Positions 36,151 through 44,827 of a stretch of DNA of 48,080 nucleotides are shown piece by piece (within the stretch, counting starts at the first letter, position 1; each line of letters opens with the position of its first letter). Position numbers and translations under genes: made by a program. The notes beneath the pieces are model-generated. The model made no database searches, had not been told where the DNA came from, and was given only the letters and a program-made list of their open reading frames with translations. The stretch comes from Treponema sp. (GTDB lineage Bacteria; Spirochaetota; Spirochaetia; Treponematales; Breznakiellaceae). Location: positions 1 through 48,080 of the forward strand of contig JAIRKH010000032.1 in the NCBI GenBank assembly GCA_031260245.1, written 5' to 3'.

Positions 36151-37410
36151 ATGAACGCGTTACTTGTTATTCTGAAAAAGAACTTTAGATATTACGGTAT
36201 GATTGTCGCCCTGGTTGCGGCGATGATTTTCTTCGGCGTTTTAACCGACGGGGTACTTTTCCGCCCAGTAAATCTGACCAATCTTGTGTTGCAGAACAGC
36301 TATGTGCTTATCCTTGCGGTAGGCATGATGCTTTGCATTCTTACGGGAAACATCGACCTTTCCGTCGGTTCTGTGGTGGCGTTTGTGGGCGCGGTTTCCG
36401 CGATGATGATGGTAAGGGCGAACATGAATCCGTTTCTAGCCATGTTCCTTTCCCTGCTCATAGGAGGGATTATCGGCGCGTGGCAGGGCTTATGTATCGC
36501 CTATTTCCGTATGCCCGCGTTTATCGTAACGCTCGCCGGAATGTTGGCGTTTCGCGGTCTCGCCCAAGTCATCCTGAAAGGGCAGTCCTACGGTCCGTTC
36601 CCCAGAGTGTTTCAATCGCTCTCGTCGGGCTATATCGCGGACCCGTTTGGAGGCGCGCGTCTGGGAAGCGTCGAGTTGCACGTTCTCACCCTGCTTATCG
36701 GAGCGGCGCTTTCCGCGCTGATAGCGGTCGGACAGGCGCGGGAACGGAAGCGTCAGCGGCGCTATGATTTCGAGTTGTCGCCCCGCGGCGTCTGGATAGC
36801 GAAACTCGTCTTCTTGATTGCGGTGATTATGACGTTCTCCATCGTGTTCGCCTTGTATCGCGGCGTTCCGAACATCCTCGCGCTTCTGGGCTGCTTGATA
36901 GTCTTATACCATTTCGTTACAACCAAGACGGTGCAGGGGCGCCACATCTACGCTCTGGGCGGCAACGCGAAGGCGGCGAAACTTTCGGGCATTAAGACGG
37001 AACGGGTGATGTTCTGGGTGTACGCGAACATGGGCGTCATAGCGGCGCTGGCGGGCATGGTCTTTGCCGCGCGGCTCAATGTGGCGACGCCCAAAGCGGG
37101 GCAGAACTTCGAACTCGACGCTATTGCCGCGTGTTACATCGGCGGCGCGTCCACCACAGGCGGCGTCGGCACCATCATCGGCGCAATCGTGGGCGGATTA
37201 TTCATGGGCGTTCTCAACAACGGCATGTCGATTCTCGGCGTCAGCATAGACTGGCAGCAGGCTATCAAGGGGTTCGTGCTTCTTGCGGCGGTGGGTTTCG
37301 ATTTGTACTCCAAGATGAGAGCCTCTGGCGGAGATTCTCTTTCCAAAGGCGGGCTTTCTATATTCGGCTTACGGCTTGATTTCTTGAAAAGGCGGGAAGC
37401 TTTGAGATAA
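36151..37410 (+). CDS. Sugar ABC transporter permease (XylH/GguB type)
   Basis: A 419-residue integral membrane permease of the ribose/xylose/galactose class. The family hallmarks are visible: a hydrophobic start (YYGMIVALVAAMIFFGVL), LAVGMMLCILTGNIDLSVGSVVAF, the EAA-like segment FIVTLAGMLAFRGLAQVI and the C-terminal DAIAACYIGGASTTGGVGTIIGAIVG region, with about ten or more TM helices. The long central insert (residues ~170-240, with VGQARERKRQRR) is typical of the longer GguB/XylH subgroup. GAGGG lies 6 nt before the ATG. It forms the importer with the two preceding genes. Confidence 0.94.
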   Translation: MNALLVILKKNFRYYGMIVALVAAMIFFGVLTDGVLFRPVNLTNLVLQNSYVLILAVGMMLCILTGNIDLSVGSVVAFVGAVSAMMMVRANMNPFLAMFLSLLIGGIIGAWQGLCIAYFRMPAFIVTLAGMLAFRGLAQVILKGQSYGPFPRVFQSLSSGYIADPFGGARLGSVELHVLTLLIGAALSALIAVGQARERKRQRRYDFELSPRGVWIAKLVFLIAVIMTFSIVFALYRGVPNILALLGCLIVLYHFVTTKTVQGRHIYALGGNAKAAKLSGIKTERVMFWVYANMGVIAALAGMVFAARLNVATPKAGQNFELDAIAACYIGGASTTGGVGTIIGAIVGGLFMGVLNNGMSILGVSIDWQQAIKGFVLLAAVGFDLYSKMRASGGDSLSKGGLSIFGLRLDFLKRREALR

Positions 37411-37500
37411 ACGTCAAGCGATTTTAGAAAAAGCTCGGACAATTTTTAGAAGTAAACAACGGTCTTAAAAAGACGGCAAGCGACGAAAAAAGGAGATTTT

Positions 37501-39093
37501 ATGGACGAAATAAGACGGGCGGTTGTCGAGGGGAAAACGTCCCTCGGCGTCGAACTCGGTTCAACTCGTATCAAAGCGGTACTAATAGACGAGAGCTATT
37601 CGCCTATCGCTTCGGGCGGCCATGAGTGGGAAAACCGACTCGTAGACGGCGTGTGGACGTACAGCCTTGACGACGTGTGGAGTGGAATTCAGGACAGCTT
37701 CCACAAACTGGCTGACGACGTGCGGAGCAGGTACGGAGTCCCGCTTACTACGACGGGTTCAATCGGCGTTTCCGCCATGATGCACGGATACCTCGCCTTC
37801 GGCGCGGACGAGCGCCTGCTTGTCCCGTTCCGCACGTGGCGCAACACCATGACGGAACAGGCGGCCGCTGAACTCACCGATTTGTTCCGCTTCAACATCC
37901 CCCAACGGTGGAGCGTAGCCCACCTGTATCAGGCGCTTCTGAACGCCGAAGAACATACGAAGCGCGTTTCGTTTATAACTACGCTGGCGGGTTACGTACA
38001 TTGGCGCCTGACCGACGAGAAAGTATTAGGCGTGGGCGACGCGTCTGGCGCGTTTCCCGTCGACGGCGCGGCGTTTGCCTATAATCGGCGGATGCTGGCG
38101 GAGTTCGACGCGCTTGCGGCTCGTAAGGGTTTCGGACGGAAACTCGAAGACTTGCTGCCCCGCGTCTTAACCGCAGGCGAAAACGCCGGCTTCCTCACCG
38201 AAGAAGGCGCGAAACTGCTCGACCCGTCCGGCGTTCTGCGGGCGGGTATTCCGTTTTGCCCGCCTGAAGGAGACGCGGGAACGGGCATGGTCGCCACAAA
38301 CAGCGTAGCCGAGCGCACAGGCAACGTTTCCGCAGGCACCTCGATATTTGCGATGATTGTACTGGAAAAGGAACTGTCCAAGGCGTTGACGGAAATAGAC
38401 GCGGTTACGACGCCCGCGGGAAAGTCGGTCGCCATGGTTCACTGCAACAACTGCACGTCTGACCTAGACGCATGGCTGCGTCTGTTCAGGGAAGCGACCG
38501 AACTTTTCGGCGCGGCGATAGACAAGTCCGCTTTCTACGACGCGCTGTATTACAAGGCGCTGGAAGGCGACGCGGATTGCGGGGGGCTTCTTGCGTACAA
38601 CTACTACGGCGGCGAGCCTATTACGGGCTTGGAACAAGGGCGTCCCCTGTTCGCGCGCGCGCCCGACGGCAGGTTCACGCTGGCGAACTTCATGCGTACC
38701 CTTTTGTTTTCCGCAATGGGTACGCTGAAACTCGGCATGGATATTCTTGTCGGCAAGGAAGGCGTCCGTCTTGACCGTCTTTTGGGACACGGCGGCTTGT
38801 TCAAGACAAAAGGCGTGGGACAGCGGCTCATGGCGGCCGCGCTGAACATCCCAATCGCGACGATGGATTCCGCAGGCGAGGGCGGAGCGTGGGGCGCCGC
38901 GCTTCTTGCCGCTTATACGCGGCTCAAACGGGAAGGCGAAACGCTGGAAACGTTTCTTGCGGAAAGGGTATTCGCCGAAAACGCGGGCGTCAGCGTGGAG
39001 CCAGACCCGCAAGACGTTAAAGGTTTCGAGGCGTTTATGGAACGCTATGTCAAAGGGCTTGCGATCGAGAAAGCCGCTATAGATTCTTTTTAA
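37501..39093 (+). CDS. FGGY-family carbohydrate kinase, probable L-ribulokinase
   Basis: A 530-residue sugar kinase. The N-terminal phosphate loop reads [16 protein letters not shown], with Glu where most FGGY kinases have Asp; the catalytic-base region is [15 protein letters not shown], followed by [14 protein letters not shown]. The C-terminal FGGY region has [22 protein letters not shown] and [15 protein letters not shown]. The sequence belongs to an AraB-like clade I recall beside araA in Firmicutes, not to classic E. coli AraB or XylB. Given araA and araD immediately downstream, the likely reaction is ATP-dependent phosphorylation of L-ribulose to L-ribulose 5-phosphate (inference from context). 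AGGAG lies 5 nt before ATG. The 90-bp gap before it has no clear promoter. Confidence 0.88.
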   Translation: MDEIRRAVVEGKTSLGVELGSTRIKAVLIDESYSPIASGGHEWENRLVDGVWTYSLDDVWSGIQDSFHKLADDVRSRYGVPLTTTGSIGVSAMMHGYLAFGADERLLVPFRTWRNTMTEQAAAELTDLFRFNIPQRWSVAHLYQALLNAEEHTKRVSFITTLAGYVHWRLTDEKVLGVGDASGAFPVDGAAFAYNRRMLAEFDALAARKGFGRKLEDLLPRVLTAGENAGFLTEEGAKLLDPSGVLRAGIPFCPPEGDAGTGMVATNSVAERTGNVSAGTSIFAMIVLEKELSKALTEIDAVTTPAGKSVAMVHCNNCTSDLDAWLRLFREATELFGAAIDKSAFYDALYYKALEGDADCGGLLAYNYYGGEPITGLEQGRPLFARAPDGRFTLANFMRTLLFSAMGTLKLGMDILVGKEGVRLDRLLGHGGLFKTKGVGQRLMAAALNIPIATMDSAGEGGAWGAALLAAYTRLKREGETLETFLAERVFAENAGVSVEPDPQDVKGFEAFMERYVKGLAIEKAAIDSF

Positions 39094-39199
39094 AAGCGTC
39101 TTTAAAATAATAGGATTAGAAGCGGCGCGAGGAAAAAGGCGCGGCGCTTTAACGTTGCGCCGTCGGCGTAAGACGATTAAAATATCAGGAGGTATTAGT

Positions 39200-40705
39200 A
39201 TGATTGATCTAAAAAAATACGAATTTTGGTTTATTGTGGGAAGCCAGGACCTTTACGGGGAAGAGGCTTTGAGACAAGTCGAGGCGGACGCCCGCGTCAT
39301 GGCTAACGAATTCGCCGAAGACCCACTGTTGCCCGGAACGCTGGTATTAAAACCAGTCGCCGCGACCCCGTCTGTGATTCGGAAATTGTTCGCCGACGCG
39401 AACGCTGCGCCGAATTGCGCGGGCGTTATCACATGGATGCACACGTTCTCGCCGTCAAAGATGTGGATACAAGGGCTTTCTGTAAACCGCAAACCCCTGC
39501 TCCACCTGCACACCCAGTTTAACCGCGACATTCCTTGGGATTCGATAGATATGGATTTTATGAACCTCAACCAATCAGCGCACGGGGATAGGGAACACGG
39601 GTATATTTTCGCGCGGATGCGCTTGACGCGGAAAGTCGTCGTCGGTTTTTGGCGGGACGGCGAAGTCCGTCGGCGTATCGGCGTGTGGATGCGAGCCGCC
39701 ATAGCGCGGAGCGACGGAATAGAGTCGCCTGTTATGCGCTTCGGCGACAATATGCGAGAAGTCGCGGTTACGGAAGGCGATAAAGTGGAAGCCCAGATAG
39801 CCTTCGGCTGGCAGGTGAATACGTGGGGCATAGGCGACCTTGCCGCCCGCTACAGGGAAGCGAGCGACGCGGACGCGGAACGTCTTGTCAGGGAATACGA
39901 AGCCGCTTACGAGTTTTCGCCTGAGCTCAAGACGCCTGGCAAGGCGCGGAACGCCGTGATGGAACAGGCGAAGATAGAGATCGCGCTCAAAGCCGCGCTC
40001 GCTTCCGAAGGCGCGGGAGCGTTCACCACGACGTTTCAGGATTTGCACGGACTTCCGCAGCTTCCCGGTCTTGCCGTACAACGTCTTATGGCGCAGGGTT
40101 ACGGCTTCGGCGCGGAGGGCGACTGGAAGCAGTCCATGTTGCTTCGCTCCGCCAAGGTGATGGCTACGGGGTTGCGCGGCGGCGTTTCCTTTATCGAGGA
40201 TTACACGTATCACTTTGAGCCAGGCAGAGAAGCCGCGCTGGGAGCGCACATGCTTGAAGTCTGCCCTTCCATTGCGGACGGGAAACCCCGCGCCGAGGCG
40301 CATCCATTGAGCATAGGCGGCAAAGCCCCTCCAGCCCGTCTGGTCTTCGACGCCGCTCCCGGAGAAGCGATATTGGCTACGCTGATTGATTTGGGAAACC
40401 GCTTCCGCATGATTGTGAACGAGATTGAAACCGTTAAGATTGAAAACGCCATGCCCCGCCTTCCAGTGGCGCGGGCGTTGTGGCGTCCCTATCCCTCCTT
40501 GCGGGAAGCGGCTGAGTCGTGGATACTTGCCGGAGGAACCCATCATTCGGTGTACGCGTCCGCCCTGACTACGGAATACTTCCGCGACTGGGCTGAAATG
40601 ATGGGTATTGAATGCGTGGTTATTGACAAAGATACCGCGCCGTCCCGTCTGCGGGACGAATTGCGCTGGGGCGAAGCCTATTGGACGCGGTATGGATGCT
40701 TATAA
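39200..40705 (+). CDS. araA: L-arabinose isomerase
   Basis: A 501-residue enzyme that isomerises L-arabinose to L-ribulose in the cytoplasm, Mn2+-dependent. Family motifs are clear: FWFIVGSQDLYGEEALRQV at the N-terminus, GVITWMHTFSPSKMWIQGL, LLHLHTQFNRDIPWDSIDMDFMNLNQSAHGDREHGY (positions 112-147), the catalytic-region stretch TTFQDLHGLPQLPGLAVQRLMAQGYGFGAEGDWK and GGTHHSVYASALT. Length equals E. coli AraA (500). ATG 39200 is preferred, with AGGAGG 7 nt upstream; an ATG at 39155 would add 15 basic residues. Its 3' end overlaps araD by 14 nt. Confidence 0.97.
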   Translation: MIDLKKYEFWFIVGSQDLYGEEALRQVEADARVMANEFAEDPLLPGTLVLKPVAATPSVIRKLFADANAAPNCAGVITWMHTFSPSKMWIQGLSVNRKPLLHLHTQFNRDIPWDSIDMDFMNLNQSAHGDREHGYIFARMRLTRKVVVGFWRDGEVRRRIGVWMRAAIARSDGIESPVMRFGDNMREVAVTEGDKVEAQIAFGWQVNTWGIGDLAARYREASDADAERLVREYEAAYEFSPELKTPGKARNAVMEQAKIEIALKAALASEGAGAFTTTFQDLHGLPQLPGLAVQRLMAQGYGFGAEGDWKQSMLLRSAKVMATGLRGGVSFIEDYTYHFEPGREAALGAHMLEVCPSIADGKPRAEAHPLSIGGKAPPARLVFDAAPGEAILATLIDLGNRFRMIVNEIETVKIENAMPRLPVARALWRPYPSLREAAESWILAGGTHHSVYASALTTEYFRDWAEMMGIECVVIDKDTAPSRLRDELRWGEAYWTRYGCL

Positions 40706-41402
40706 GACGTTACGGGAAGAGGCGTGGGAAGCGAATCTGGAAATTCCTCGGCGCAATCTGGCGATATACACGTGGGGAAACGTCTCCGCGTTTGATAAGG
40801 ACAGGGGGGTCTTCGCCATAAAGCCTTCCGGCGTCGCGTACGACGATTTGACGCCCGAATCGATGGTCGTCGTTGACATGGACGGGGCGGTGGCGGAAGG
40901 CTCGTTGCGCCCCTCGTCTGATACAGAGACGCACCGTATACTGTACCGCGATTTTCCCGGCATCGGCGGCGTTACCCATACCCACTCGACGTATGCGGTC
41001 GCATGGGCGCAGGCGCGGCGTCCGGTTCCCATATTCGGCACGACCCACGCGGACCACGGCGCGGAAGCTATTCCCTGTACGGCGATGATGGACGAGGAGT
41101 CCGCGCGCAACGATTACGAGTTGGAAACCGGACTCCTTATAGCGCGGACGTTCCGCGAGCAGGGAAAGGACCCCGCGCTGACGCCGATGGTTTTGGCGGC
41201 GGGGCATGGACCGTTTGCGTGGGGACAGAACGCCTCGGACTCGGTGTATCACGCGGCGGTACTGGAGGAAATCTGCAAGATGGCGGCGCTTACTTTGATT
41301 TTGAATCCGCAAGCGGAGCCGCTTCCAGAATATATTATTATGAAACATTGGGAACGTAAACACGGGGTTCACGCCTATTACGGGCAGGCTTCGCCTGTTT
41401 AA
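40692..41402 (+). CDS. araD: L-ribulose-5-phosphate 4-epimerase
   Basis: A 236-residue class II aldolase-family epimerase converting L-ribulose 5-phosphate to D-xylulose 5-phosphate. Visible motifs: WGNVSAFD (phosphate-binding GN), IKPSGVAYDDL, SSDTETHRILYRDFPGIGGVTHTHSTYA with the HTH zinc ligands, and the third zinc His in LAAGHGPFAWG. Length matches E. coli AraD (231). The ATG lies inside the end of araA (14-nt overlap) with only a weak GGA upstream, so translation is probably coupled to araA. It is the last gene of the operon; a REP-like field follows in place of an obvious terminator. Confidence 0.96.
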   Translation: MDAYKTLREEAWEANLEIPRRNLAIYTWGNVSAFDKDRGVFAIKPSGVAYDDLTPESMVVVDMDGAVAEGSLRPSSDTETHRILYRDFPGIGGVTHTHSTYAVAWAQARRPVPIFGTTHADHGAEAIPCTAMMDEESARNDYELETGLLIARTFREQGKDPALTPMVLAAGHGPFAWGQNASDSVYHAAVLEEICKMAALTLILNPQAEPLPEYIIMKHWERKHGVHAYYGQASPV

Positions 41403-41522
41403 CGACTTCTCAACGGGCGTTATTCGGAAAGGGGCGCCGCTGACCCCGACTTGACGGCTACGCTTGCAAAGTAAGCGGAGACTACGCGCCGTCTGCCTGT
41501 AGGGGCGTCTGACGCCCGCCCG

Positions 41523-41640
41523 GGCGCCTGGAAAAAGTGTCCACAGATTACGCGCACTGATTTAATATCTGACACCCGATATTTGCGGCGTAATAAAAAG
41601 TGTCTGACACCGCATGAAAACCCGCCGCGTGTCTGATACC
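41523..41640. repeat. 118-bp direct repeat, copy 1
   Basis: Identical base for base to 41819-41936, 296 bp downstream. It contains several GTGTCTGACACC-type palindromes. Perfect identity implies recent duplication or ongoing gene conversion. Confidence 0.95.
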
Positions 41641-41677
41641 GCAGGCATCTGGAAAAAATGTCTGACGCCACAAAGCC

Positions 41678-41838
41678 TCTGACACCCGAAAGCGTCTGGC
41701 GCCACAAAGTGTCTGACACCGCAGGCGCCTGGAAAAAGTGTCCCAGATTACACTGATTACACTGATTTAGTGTCTGACACCCGAAAGCGTCTGGCGCCAC
41801 AAAGTGTCTGACACCGCAGGCGCCTGGAAAAAGTGTCC
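41678..41838. repeat. 66-bp tandem direct repeat within the REP field
   Basis: 41678-41743 and 41773-41838 are identical 66-bp copies with a 95-bp offset. The second copy overlaps the start of the second 118-bp repeat, showing layered duplication. Confidence 0.9.
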
Positions 41839-41936
41839 ACAGATTACGCGCACTGATTTAATATCTGACACCCGATATTTGCGGCGTAATAAAAAGTGTC
41901 TGACACCGCATGAAAACCCGCCGCGTGTCTGATACC
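41819..41936. repeat. 118-bp direct repeat, copy 2
   Basis: Second perfect copy of 41523-41640. Recombination between the two would delete or duplicate 296 bp of the field. Confidence 0.95.
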
Positions 41937-42009
41937 ACAGAGTGTCTCGTGTGAAAAAAAGTGTCTGGCGCCAAATACGGCTACGGATGAGACAACAGAA
42001 GCCCGCCGC

Positions 42010-44679
42010 TCATTCCACCCACGACTCCGCCTTGAAAATATCCCTACCAACGAGTCTTCTGACGCGCGAAAAATTGAGCAGGTAAGGTCCGTGACGCCGC
42101 GGTTGAGACGAAACCGCGTTCACAACCATAAGAGCTTTTTGCTTGTCCGCGTCTGACAACGGCGCGTCGAGAAAAGGGTTTCTGGGGTCGTCTAAATCCG
42201 CCGTAACAAAGGAAACCGTGTCCGCGTTAGTCATAAATTCGTAAGAAATCGCAAGTTCCCCACGCGAGTTCCGCTCCTTTACCATGAAGAGGGGATTGAA
42301 ATCTACCATACGCTCGACCCTTTCGTCGAACAGCGAATTCTTAAAATCGCTCCCGTGGTCCGAGACGATGACGATGCGGGTATTATCGTAAACGCCGAGC
42401 GTTTTCAGAGAATCGAGCCACCGCGTAACCGCCCGCATAGCGGCCATAAAAGTGTAAATGTAGGAGCAGTCGTCCTCAGAGCCGAATTGAGCGATTTCCT
42501 CTTCCGAATAACGGATAACGCCGGGCGTGGGAAGCAAATCCTTCGTGTACGCGCCTGGCTCATGGGTGGTTTCATTCATGAAGATGTTAAGCGTGTCAGC
42601 GCCGTCGTCCGCAGCGCAAATATCGCCCAGATACCACAGAGTCGAGAACTCGGTAAGCGCGTGTCCGTAGGCGTTGGACGCGCCGTCCCGCCACCACGTC
42701 CCCTTGTAATGCAACCCGTAACGCAATATCGGCGGCGCGATACGGAAAACGCCGTAACGGAACAAGACGTCGAAATCAAACTCTTCGAGAGGATTTTCTT
42801 TAGCCCTCTTTTGAGCGAACTCTTCCAAGAAACGCTTGCTATAGCGATTGTCGAGATTTTGCGCGGTTACGTTTTGCATACCCTTGAACACGGAAAGGTC
42901 GGGAACGAGCTGAAGATTGGTCATCGCGGGGTCGGTTACGGCGACGCGGACGCCGCTTTCGCCGAATATTTTAGGCAAAAGCGTGAGGCTTTCGTTGATT
43001 TTGTCCTTTAGGAGCGCCTCTTCCCGCTCGTTTATCCGTTCAGGCGCGTAGTCGTATCCGCCAATCATCGCGGGAAGCCCCACGACGGTGCAGTTGCCGA
43101 AGGAAACCGTATTCGGATAGAAAGTGAAACCGTCGAATTGCGTCTTCAATTCGGGCGTTTCCGCCAAAGCGGTAAACATCGCCGCTCCGATGGCTCGGTC
43201 GAGGAACATAACGAAGGTATTCACGCCAGTCGTGGTGAAAGGGAAGACCGACGTAAACGCGGACCCCGCCTCGTCAACCCCCGCGGCTTCCCTTTCCGCC
43301 CTCGCGGTAAGCTCGCGAGTCTCTCTAACCACGGCGCCGACGTTTACGACGCACATGACGAGGAGGGCGATCGCGACCGCGTTGTAAACCGAAGCCAGAA
43401 GCCTCTGCCGCCTGAAAAAGAGAAAGACGCAGGGAACGACGAAAGCCGCGAAAACCGCGGCGAGATTGACCCATTTTGGGAAAGCGTTTACGATGAGGGA
43501 CGGGTCCTCAATCTTGAAACTATTCGTCATAACGCCGTAGGACGCGCTCAAGGCGAACAGGCAAACGAGCGCGCAAAACGCCGTCATCGCGGAAAACGCG
43601 GAGAAGATCTTTCGCGTCGCGCTCGACGCGAAAGCCCATACGAACGCGGGAACCAACAGGAAAAGGCTGACGCCCTGAAAAAACGTCCGCAAGAGGAATC
43701 CTAAAGGCTTCTCAAAGTCGGAAACCGACTCGCTGACGACTTGCGAAGGAACAAGCGCCCCCACGAGTAGGGCGAGTACCACCGCCGAGGAAAAATAGAG
43801 GTAGGAAGCGTCCTTTGCGGGGGGGGGGGACGCCTCGACGAATCTGGTCAAAGCCGTCCATACGAAGGGAGCGGCGATGAGAGTTGCGCCCATTCCGGCG
43901 AACAGGAAAATGTAGCGATCCACGTCAAAGACGCCGCTCACCGCGCCGACGAGAAGCCCCGCGCCCGCAAGCGAGCATAGAACCCGCAGGACAAGAGCGG
44001 GTCTCTTCAGCTTCGCGCAGGCGACGTTTTTACCAAGCGAGAAAATATTGTTACACGTCCAGTAAAGAACGAGTCCAGACGGCGAATTATAGAGCAAAAC
44101 CAAAAAGAGTCCCGCCATACCGAAAAGCTGAATCTTATCCCGCGCCGCCAAGTCTTTGGTATACACGAAAGTGGACGCGAGATTGATTGCGGTCATCAGA
44201 ATGGGCATGATATTGACGGAGATTCCATATATATTGAGCAAACCGTCCGGCTTATCCAAAGCCCGTAAAAACAGGAAAGACTCGCCCGTGAGACTGGGCG
44301 TGTGCGCCAGAAACCAGTAAGCCGCAAGGAAAAACGGCGCCTGTAGAAACAAACCAACGCTCGACTTGAGCGTAAACAGGGGCGAGTAGCCTTGCTGACG
44401 GTAATACGCGTTGATTATCATCTGCCGCTCGTCTCCCTTGAACACGGCTCGTATGTCGTGGAGCTTGTTCTTCATGCGTTTCTGCTTCTCGCGCTCTTCG
44501 TTCTGCCATTTGTCGGCTACGGCGTAAACGGGCAAGAGGACGGCGTTCACGACGAAACTCAAGAAAACGATGGCGAGTCCCGCATCGTAGAACGTCCTAT
44601 TGAACAGAACGAAGAGGAACTCTATGAAAAACCGCACAGGCCATATAAAAAGCGTGTAAAGTAAGTCGGGAAAATTCAT
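42010..44679 (-). CDS. YidC/Oxa1-like domain fused to an alkaline-phosphatase/sulfatase-superfamily transferase domain
   Basis: An 889-residue membrane protein. Residues 1-~225 look like YidC/Oxa1: TMs near 6-26 and 33-54, a charged cytoplasmic hairpin (EEREKQKRMKNKLHDIRAVF), then FLQAPFFLAAYWFLA, ISVNIMPILMTAINLAS and the end motif YNSPSGLVLYWTCNNIFSL. The groove position that holds Arg in YidC proteins (IR.ILLPL) is Asn45 here (VVNAVLLPV). Residues ~235-~460 hold about six more TMs, as in EptA/LtaS-type enzymes. The rest is an extracytoplasmic alkaline-phosphatase-superfamily domain: probable nucleophile Thr531 in GNCTVVGLPAMIGG, NETTHEP, and metal ligands Asp774/His775 in IVSDHGSDF. Likely transfers or removes a phospho-group on an envelope glycan or lipid (inference). 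A C11 tract encodes SPPP at residues 284-287. The start lacks a Shine-Dalgarno, and a promoter ends 6 nt upstream. Confidence 0.85.
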   Translation of the reverse strand: MNFPDLLYTLFIWPVRFFIEFLFVLFNRTFYDAGLAIVFLSFVVNAVLLPVYAVADKWQNEEREKQKRMKNKLHDIRAVFKGDERQMIINAYYRQQGYSPLFTLKSSVGLFLQAPFFLAAYWFLAHTPSLTGESFLFLRALDKPDGLLNIYGISVNIMPILMTAINLASTFVYTKDLAARDKIQLFGMAGLFLVLLYNSPSGLVLYWTCNNIFSLGKNVACAKLKRPALVLRVLCSLAGAGLLVGAVSGVFDVDRYIFLFAGMGATLIAAPFVWTALTRFVEASPPPAKDASYLYFSSAVVLALLVGALVPSQVVSESVSDFEKPLGFLLRTFFQGVSLFLLVPAFVWAFASSATRKIFSAFSAMTAFCALVCLFALSASYGVMTNSFKIEDPSLIVNAFPKWVNLAAVFAAFVVPCVFLFFRRQRLLASVYNAVAIALLVMCVVNVGAVVRETRELTARAEREAAGVDEAGSAFTSVFPFTTTGVNTFVMFLDRAIGAAMFTALAETPELKTQFDGFTFYPNTVSFGNCTVVGLPAMIGGYDYAPERINEREEALLKDKINESLTLLPKIFGESGVRVAVTDPAMTNLQLVPDLSVFKGMQNVTAQNLDNRYSKRFLEEFAQKRAKENPLEEFDFDVLFRYGVFRIAPPILRYGLHYKGTWWRDGASNAYGHALTEFSTLWYLGDICAADDGADTLNIFMNETTHEPGAYTKDLLPTPGVIRYSEEEIAQFGSEDDCSYIYTFMAAMRAVTRWLDSLKTLGVYDNTRIVIVSDHGSDFKNSLFDERVERMVDFNPLFMVKERNSRGELAISYEFMTNADTVSFVTADLDDPRNPFLDAPLSDADKQKALMVVNAVSSQPRRHGPYLLNFSRVRRLVGRDIFKAESWVE
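43819..43829 (-). repeat. C11 (coding strand) tract inside the fusion gene
   Basis: Eleven G on the given strand, read as TCC CCC CCC CCC (Ser-Pro-Pro-Pro) in the minus-strand gene, at residues 284-287. It lies between the YidC-like part and the later TMs and phosphatase domain. A one-base slip would leave only the YidC-like part and one or two helices. Confidence 0.85.
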
Positions 44680-44685
44680 AACGAT

Positions 44686-44714
44686 AGATTAACGTATCGA
44701 CGCGGTTCTGTCAA
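44686..44714 (-). promoter_or_regulatory. Promoter abutting the YidC-phosphatase fusion start
   Basis: On the minus strand: perfect -35 TTGACA (44709-44714), 17-nt spacer, -10 TAATCT (44686-44691), then ATCGTT and ATG. The predicted transcription start coincides with the A of ATG, and no Shine-Dalgarno fits. It is divergent from the MMPL promoter 19 bp away. Confidence 0.6.
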
Positions 44715-44732
44715 TTAAGACGGAACTTTCTA

Positions 44733-44761
44733 TTGTCTTTTAGTTCCATTGTAATTATATT
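44733..44761 (+). promoter_or_regulatory. MMPL gene promoter
   Basis: -35 TTGTCT (44733-44738), 17-nt spacer, -10 TATATT (44756-44761). It leaves a leader of about 60 nt in which GCTTCC (44775-44780) can pair with GGAAGC (44801-44806), followed by AAGGAGA (44814-44820). Confidence 0.55.
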
Positions 44762-44827
44762 CTAAAAATATCAAGCTTCCCTCTAAAAAGGACGTTTTGC
44801 GGAAGCCCATTTTAAGGAGAAATAAAT

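Larger units (their letters stand above)
41403..42009. repeat. REP-like palindrome field between convergent araD and the fusion gene
   Basis: About 600 bp of non-coding DNA made largely of variants of a short palindrome, (A)AGTGTC-T-GACACC, about fifteen copies by eye. Some variants carry compensatory changes: GGGCGTC-T-GACGCCC near 41504-41518 keeps pairing with C/G in place of T/A. Other recurring words are GGCGCCTGGAAAAAGTGTCC, CAGATTAC and ACCCGAAAGCGTCTGGCGCC. On the minus strand many copies read as a small hairpin followed by TTTTT, so they may also act as weak terminators. The field shares ACGACTTCTCAA(C/T)GGGCG at its start with 24019-24036. Confidence 0.75.

Noticed and set aside
39575-40546. 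323-codon antisense frame in araA
   Set aside because: araA is certain on the plus strand; the antisense frame has no recognisable domain.
41403-42009. Possible CRISPR array
   Set aside because: Repeats are of mixed length (10-118 bp), irregularly spaced and themselves repeated in the spacers; no cas genes are nearby.
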